Position numbers and translations under genes: made by a program | Notes under the pieces: generated by a model | Databases searched by the model: none | What the model was told of the DNA's origin: nothing | Seen by the model: the letters and a program-made list of their open reading frames with translations, nothing else | Assembly (NCBI GenBank): GCA_024693505.1 | Contig: JAILKU010000084.1 | Coordinates: 1 to 35,060 of the forward strand | Origin: Bacteroidaceae bacterium | Lineage (GTDB): Bacteria; Bacteroidota; Bacteroidia; Bacteroidales; Bacteroidaceae | DNA length: 35,060 bases | Reading direction: 5' to 3' | In this document: positions 31,486 through 35,060 of the stretch, piece after piece | How the letters are laid out: the number at the start of each line of letters is the position of its first letter | How positions within the stretch are numbered: position 1 is the first letter of the stretch

Positions 31486-32735
31486 CCTCTTAAAGCATCA
31501 ATAGGTTTAACCTTTACTGCCTTGCGCGCCGGGAAGAATCCCGCCAGTGCGCCGGCTACCACAATGATCACCGTTGCGATAAGGCAAGTAGAAATGTTTA
31601 CAGTAGGATCCACAAAGTACTTGGCCTGGAAAACGCCTACGTCCATCGTCTGATTGCCTACCGTATTGTCCATCCATTCGCAGAAGAAAACACCCAGAAG
31701 CATACCAATGTAACCGAAGATAGCCGTGATGACTACACTCTCTGCCATCACCATCCTTATGATACTCCAGGGCCTGGCTCCGATAGCCCTTCGTATGCCG
31801 AACTCCCGGGTCCGTTCCTTCACGGAGATAAGCATGATATTACTCACGCCCACAACTCCGCTCACCAGGGTAAGCAGGCCAAGTATCCAGAAGGCAGTAT
31901 GGAGGATGTTCTGCGCTTTCTTCATCTGTATGCTGTCCCCGGCCTGGTTCCAGATCCATAAAGCCCGCTTATCATCGGGTGCAAAACTATGGATATGGCT
32001 GGCGGCCCGGGTGTATTCGTCCATGAACTGCTCCATAACCGTATCGCTCTCTATATGGTGGATCGTCATGGAGAGACGGTTGATGAACCGCCCGTAGTTG
32101 TATATGGCAGCTATGGTGGTGAAGGGAGCATAGAAGGTGCGTTCGTTGGACATCTGCTCATCCTTGTAGATACCTACAACGGTATAGCTGATACCGCTAA
32201 GGTCCAGGGCCTTACCTATCACTTCACGCTCCTTCGGAAAGAGATCCTTGGCATTGGAATCACTGATGACCACCACTTTCCTCTTCTGCTGAAGGTCTAT
32301 CTCATTGATAAACCTGCCCTGCAGAATCTTAACGGCATCGAGGGCTGCCCAAGACGGTCTGACACCCATCAGCTCGGCACTGATATGCTGCTGGCCGAAA
32401 CTGGCTATCAGGCCGCTCTTCTCCAAGGAAGGCATCACGTCCTTCACGTAGTTTGGGAAAACGCGTTCGGTCATTTCCACATCCCGACTGTCCAGTTGTA
32501 TGAAACGCCCTTCCTTAATACCCTCGAAGGGCTTTGTGGTCATACCGCCGAAAATATGGATGGCATCGAAGGAGAAGTTACCCATATTCGCCTCGAAGGA
32601 GTTGATGACCCCGTTGCCTGCCCCCTGCAGTACGATGATGAGGAACAATCCACTGGCTACGGCAAAGCCCGTAGCAATGGTGCGCATCTTATTGCGCATA
32701 ATGGCGCCGTATATCTCTTGAAACGTATCCAGCAT
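31482..32735 (-). CDS. MacB-like ABC transporter permease (first of pair)
   Basis: 417-residue paralogue of the adjacent permease: N-terminal helix (about 17-38), a large periplasmic domain, then three C-terminal helices with the same VSNIMLISVKERTREFGIRR coupling segment and a C-terminal ARKAVKVKPIDALRG end. It lies 7 bases after the ATPase gene and overlaps the next permease by 4 bases. Divergence between the two is clear in the periplasmic domains, which supports a heterodimeric transporter rather than a redundant copy. Confidence 0.93.
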   Translation of the reverse strand: MLDTFQEIYGAIMRNKMRTIATGFAVASGLFLIIVLQGAGNGVINSFEANMGNFSFDAIHIFGGMTTKPFEGIKEGRFIQLDSRDVEMTERVFPNYVKDVMPSLEKSGLIASFGQQHISAELMGVRPSWAALDAVKILQGRFINEIDLQQKRKVVVISDSNAKDLFPKEREVIGKALDLSGISYTVVGIYKDEQMSNERTFYAPFTTIAAIYNYGRFINRLSMTIHHIESDTVMEQFMDEYTRAASHIHSFAPDDKRALWIWNQAGDSIQMKKAQNILHTAFWILGLLTLVSGVVGVSNIMLISVKERTREFGIRRAIGARPWSIIRMVMAESVVITAIFGYIGMLLGVFFCEWMDNTVGNQTMDVGVFQAKYFVDPTVNISTCLIATVIIVVAGALAGFFPARKAVKVKPIDALRG

Positions 32736-32742
32736 CGCGTCT

Positions 32743-33459
32743 TTATTTCATCTGAGTACTCATGCCGAAGGGATTCTTCTGCGGATCGAGGTTCTCTTCG
32801 ATGCGCTCTATCAGACCATCCTTGATATGGACAATCTTCTCGGTCTGATAGGCCACACCGCTCTCGTGGGTCACCACAACTATGGTAAGTCCCTGCCGGT
32901 GAAGGTCCTTCAGTATCTCCATTACTTCGAGCGAAGTATGGCTGTCTAATGCTCCGGTGGGTTCGTCTGCCAGTATAATCTGTGGCTGGGTGATCAGGGC
33001 TCTGGCAATGGCTACACGCTGTTTCTGTCCGCCCGAAAGCTCGTTGGGATAGTGGTGTGCCCAGTCGCGGAGCCCCAGTTTGTCAAGGTATTCCAGAGCC
33101 AGCTGGTTACGCTTGCGGCGACCCACTCCCTGGTAGAAGAGCGGAAGGGCCACGTTCTCAACCGCATTCTTGAAACCTATGAGGTTGAACGACTGAAAGA
33201 TGAAGCCTATCATACGGTTTCGGTAGTCGGCTGCCCGCGTTTCGCTAAGATGGCGTATTGGCGTGCCGGCCAAAGTGTATTCGCCTTCATCGTAGCTATC
33301 CAGTATGCCCAGGATATTGAGCAAGGTACTCTTGCCCGACCCCGACGCACCCATAATGGCTACGAACTCGCCCTTCCTGATATCCAGGTCGATGCCCTTC
33401 AATACGTGAAGGGGCGAGCCGTTATTGTACGTCTTGTGTATGCCTTTTAAGTGAATCAT
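32743..33459 (-). CDS. ABC transporter ATP-binding protein (MacB/LolD type)
   Basis: 238-residue cytoplasmic ATPase driving the two permeases encoded immediately downstream. Walker A is GASGSGKS (37-44), the signature is LSGGQKQR (141-148), Walker B is IILADE (161-166) followed by PTGALD, and the H-loop is VVVTHE. The [10 protein letters not shown]-loop is that of the LolD/MacB/FtsE group. It is 7 bases ahead of the first permease. Mechanotransmission of this type powers export of lipoproteins, peptides or toxic compounds; which applies is unknown. Confidence 0.95.
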   Translation of the reverse strand: MIHLKGIHKTYNNGSPLHVLKGIDLDIRKGEFVAIMGASGSGKSTLLNILGILDSYDEGEYTLAGTPIRHLSETRAADYRNRMIGFIFQSFNLIGFKNAVENVALPLFYQGVGRRKRNQLALEYLDKLGLRDWAHHYPNELSGGQKQRVAIARALITQPQIILADEPTGALDSHTSLEVMEILKDLHRQGLTIVVVTHESGVAYQTEKIVHIKDGLIERIEENLDPQKNPFGMSTQMK

Positions 33460-33484
33460 ATTTTTTCTTCGGAGGTTTGGGAAG

Positions 33485-33502
33485 CCCTGGGAAATCCCAG
33501 GG
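33485..33502. other. Hairpin between the DUF2807 and ATPase genes
   Basis: CCCTGGG (33485-33491) and CCCAGGG (33496-33502) form a perfect 7-bp stem with an AAAT loop. There is no T-run after it on the minus strand, so it is more likely an mRNA processing or stability element in the intercistronic spacer than a terminator. Confidence 0.5.
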
Positions 33503-33528
33503 GATCCTGGTATGGCCTAAAATATCTT

Positions 33529-34344
33529 TTACGGTTCGAGCACTTTCAGTTCGTCAGTTTCCACTGTAGAGGCGCGCCCGGCACTCTTATAGAGCTTACG
33601 TGTCTGTCCTTTCAGATCTATATCGCCTGCTCCACTTAGGGTAACGCGCAGCACATCGCACTGAACCGTCAGGTCCACTTCGCCCGCTCCGGACACACTG
33701 GCCTCTAGTTCCTGGCACTCCACATTGGCATCCACATCGCCTGCTCCGTTTACTGTAAACAGCACATTATCCGTACATTTCGCCCTGTTGACGTCCACAT
33801 CACCTGCTCCGCTAACAGTAACCTTCAGCTCCGGTGCCTCCAAGTCGTTTATTTCTATGTCACCTGCTCCATTCACTTGGATTTCCAAAGGCTTGGTCTG
33901 ACGTATCTGTCCGTTCAGGTCGATCTCGCCAGCACCATGCACGCGGATGTACTCCAGCATAGGGGCACTCACCAGCAAGGTTATACGGGGGGTATCCTTG
34001 GTTATTTTGTCATTTCCTCCCCTATGCTCGGCGCTAAGCACACCGTCCTCTACCTTGATGTCGTAGGCTTCGATGCGCTTCTCGTTACCATAGACCTGAA
34101 GACGGCATACCGTATCCTGCGTCACCTCGAACTTCACGGAACCGTGGGAGTTCAGTTTGGTGAAGTCTCCCAGATTGAGGTCGCAGGTTACTACGGGTCC
34201 CCATTCCTTTGAGTCCTCATAGTCGTAGTCCATTACTTCCTCCAATGCGGCTTTAGCTAGTTTTATTGCGGCGCGGTCGCACGATACAAGGCTGAGCATA
34301 GCCGTTGCGGCCAGCGTCAGCATAAAGAATCTCTTGGTTTTCAT
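33529..34344 (-). CDS. DUF2807 lipoprotein (GIN/adhesin-head-like beta-solenoid)
   Basis: 271-residue exported protein with a lipoprotein signal: KTKRFFMLTLAATAMLSLVS followed by cysteine 22, the likely lipidated residue. The rest is a DUF2807 domain: FTKLNSHGSVKFEVTQ, then six rungs of a repeated GAG[DE][IV][DE] motif (HGAGEIDL, NGAGDIEI, SGAGDVDV, NGAGDVDA, SGAGEVDL, SGAGDIDL) spaced about 20 residues, consistent with a right-handed beta-helix. Function is not known. It stands 69 bases ahead of the MacB-type ATPase gene on the same strand, which suggests a link to the export system or its control. Confidence 0.9.
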   Translation of the reverse strand: MKTKRFFMLTLAATAMLSLVSCDRAAIKLAKAALEEVMDYDYEDSKEWGPVVTCDLNLGDFTKLNSHGSVKFEVTQDTVCRLQVYGNEKRIEAYDIKVEDGVLSAEHRGGNDKITKDTPRITLLVSAPMLEYIRVHGAGEIDLNGQIRQTKPLEIQVNGAGDIEINDLEAPELKVTVSGAGDVDVNRAKCTDNVLFTVNGAGDVDANVECQELEASVSGAGEVDLTVQCDVLRVTLSGAGDIDLKGQTRKLYKSAGRASTVETDELKVLEP

Positions 34345-34445
34345 ATCGCAAATACTTTTATTATTTATTGATGCTTTGAATTATGTCTCGGCGTTCACTC
34401 TCTATGATTAACGCACGAACTATGGAATGTTAACGAAGTAAACGC

Positions 34446-35060
34446 CTATTTCTGATAGTTATCCGTTTCTACAGTATTATACGTAGCCTCCTCAGCTCCG
34501 CCGAACTGACCCTCATAGTCGGCCTTCAAGTCATCGTAGAAGGCAGCCATCGAGGCACTCACATAGGGTTCCAGCCAGAAGAAGCCGATACCGAACGTAA
34601 AGCAGCACAGGATGAACCAACCGAGGAACGAGAGGTAGAGCCAGAAGAGGTCGGCTTTATGCCCCTGCATCATATCCATGCTGAGCTCAATGGCACTATT
34701 ATTCTGCAGGTCGGGTCGGTCGCGCAGGATATATGGTGTCATGCTGTAGGACAGGCCCTTGATAATACCGGGGATAAAGAACAGCAGGCTCCAGAGGAAG
34801 ACATAAACGCCCACCAGCAACTGGGTTGTGAAGATGCGAAGGAACTGCCCGTTCTTGTATCCGTCGAAGAGATGACCGATGTCGAAAGGATCTGGGTCCT
34901 CGTGACGATGGTTAGAAAGGAAAGTCATGGAGAAGCCCCAGCCCAGGGGAATAAGTAACAAGGTAAAGGCCGAGCCTACGCCGGGCATCCACAAATTGAC
35001 GCCCCCTACGAACGTAGCACTGAAGATACTGGCGATAATGGTTAATACGAAGGTAAGCAT
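34446..35060 (-). CDS. DUF975-family integral membrane protein, N-terminus beyond the window
   Basis: At least 204 residues are visible, and the frame is open at the window edge. The last ATG is probably internal, because DUF975 proteins usually begin with an extra soluble segment before the first helix. Four or so hydrophobic segments, the LFFIPGIIKGLSYSMTPYIL motif and the ALELS-like AIELSMDMMQGHKADLFWLYLS motif are the family signatures, followed by a polar tail. The role is unknown. It is followed after 101 bases by the DUF2807 lipoprotein gene. Confidence 0.85.
   Translation of the reverse strand: MLTFVLTIIASIFSATFVGGVNLWMPGVGSAFTLLLIPLGWGFSMTFLSNHRHEDPDPFDIGHLFDGYKNGQFLRIFTTQLLVGVYVFLWSLLFFIPGIIKGLSYSMTPYILRDRPDLQNNSAIELSMDMMQGHKADLFWLYLSFLGWFILCCFTFGIGFFWLEPYVSASMAAFYDDLKADYEGQFGGAEEATYNTVETDNYQK

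Overview
This window reads as chromosomal DNA of a Bacteroidales bacterium, most likely a member of the Prevotellaceae or a close relative. The grounds are: promoters of the Bacteroidetes type (TTTG, 19-21 bases, TAnnTTTG) ahead of several genes; weak or absent Shine-Dalgarno sequences; a serine-type sulfatase; a secreted protein ending in the YDISGRRL...KGIYIRGGQKVVI tail common in this group; and a DUF2807 lipoprotein. The species call is inference. No rRNA, tRNA, intact transposase or CRISPR array was seen.

Layout. 1-871 is a repeat-rich non-coding stretch before an MscS channel (872-1756, +). Next comes a sulfur amino-acid block, metY then cysK (minus strand), divergent from an Lrp/AsnC regulator with back-to-back promoters (4377-4444). 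A TPR-containing pseudo-histidine kinase (5067-6587, -) and an S1 sulfatase (6742-8355, -) follow. Divergent from the sulfatase is a plus-strand run: a 1011-residue secreted GLUG-type protein, a two-domain glycoside-hydrolase-like protein whose second domain has lost its catalytic residues, and an aldo/keto reductase. A hairpin-rich spacer (15223-15638) ends this run and also holds the terminator of the opposing vitamin B6 operon. That operon is a ThiD-like/AraC fusion, then pdxS, then pdxT (18106 down to 15639, -).

18317-25105 (+) is a complete glycine-cleavage unit in one order: lplA, gcvT, gcvH, gcvPA, gcvPB, lpd. It supplies the aminomethyl transferase, the lipoyl carrier, both decarboxylase subunits, the dihydrolipoyl dehydrogenase and the ligase that lipoylates the carrier. 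A terminator-like hairpin sits inside it between gcvH and gcvPA.

25106-27253 is a 2.1-kb gene desert with several unrelated periodic arrays (two decamer arrays, alternating octamer arrays, 11-bp-phased ATTAAT sites) and a decayed phage BRO-N antirepressor fragment. From 35060 back to 27254 (-) runs a set of genes encoding a DUF975 membrane protein (cut by the window end), a DUF2807 lipoprotein, and a MacAB-TolC-type export system (ATPase, two permeases, adaptor, a YccF protein and a TolC-like channel).

The most unusual items are the ThiD-like pseudokinase fused to an AraC DNA-binding domain at the head of pdxST (candidate B6- or pyrimidine-sensing regulator), the 42-bp-period stem-loop family that recurs at three gene ends and once as a single copy, the helically phased arrays in the gene desert, the glycosidase with a degenerate second barrel, and the sensor kinase without its phospho-acceptor histidine.
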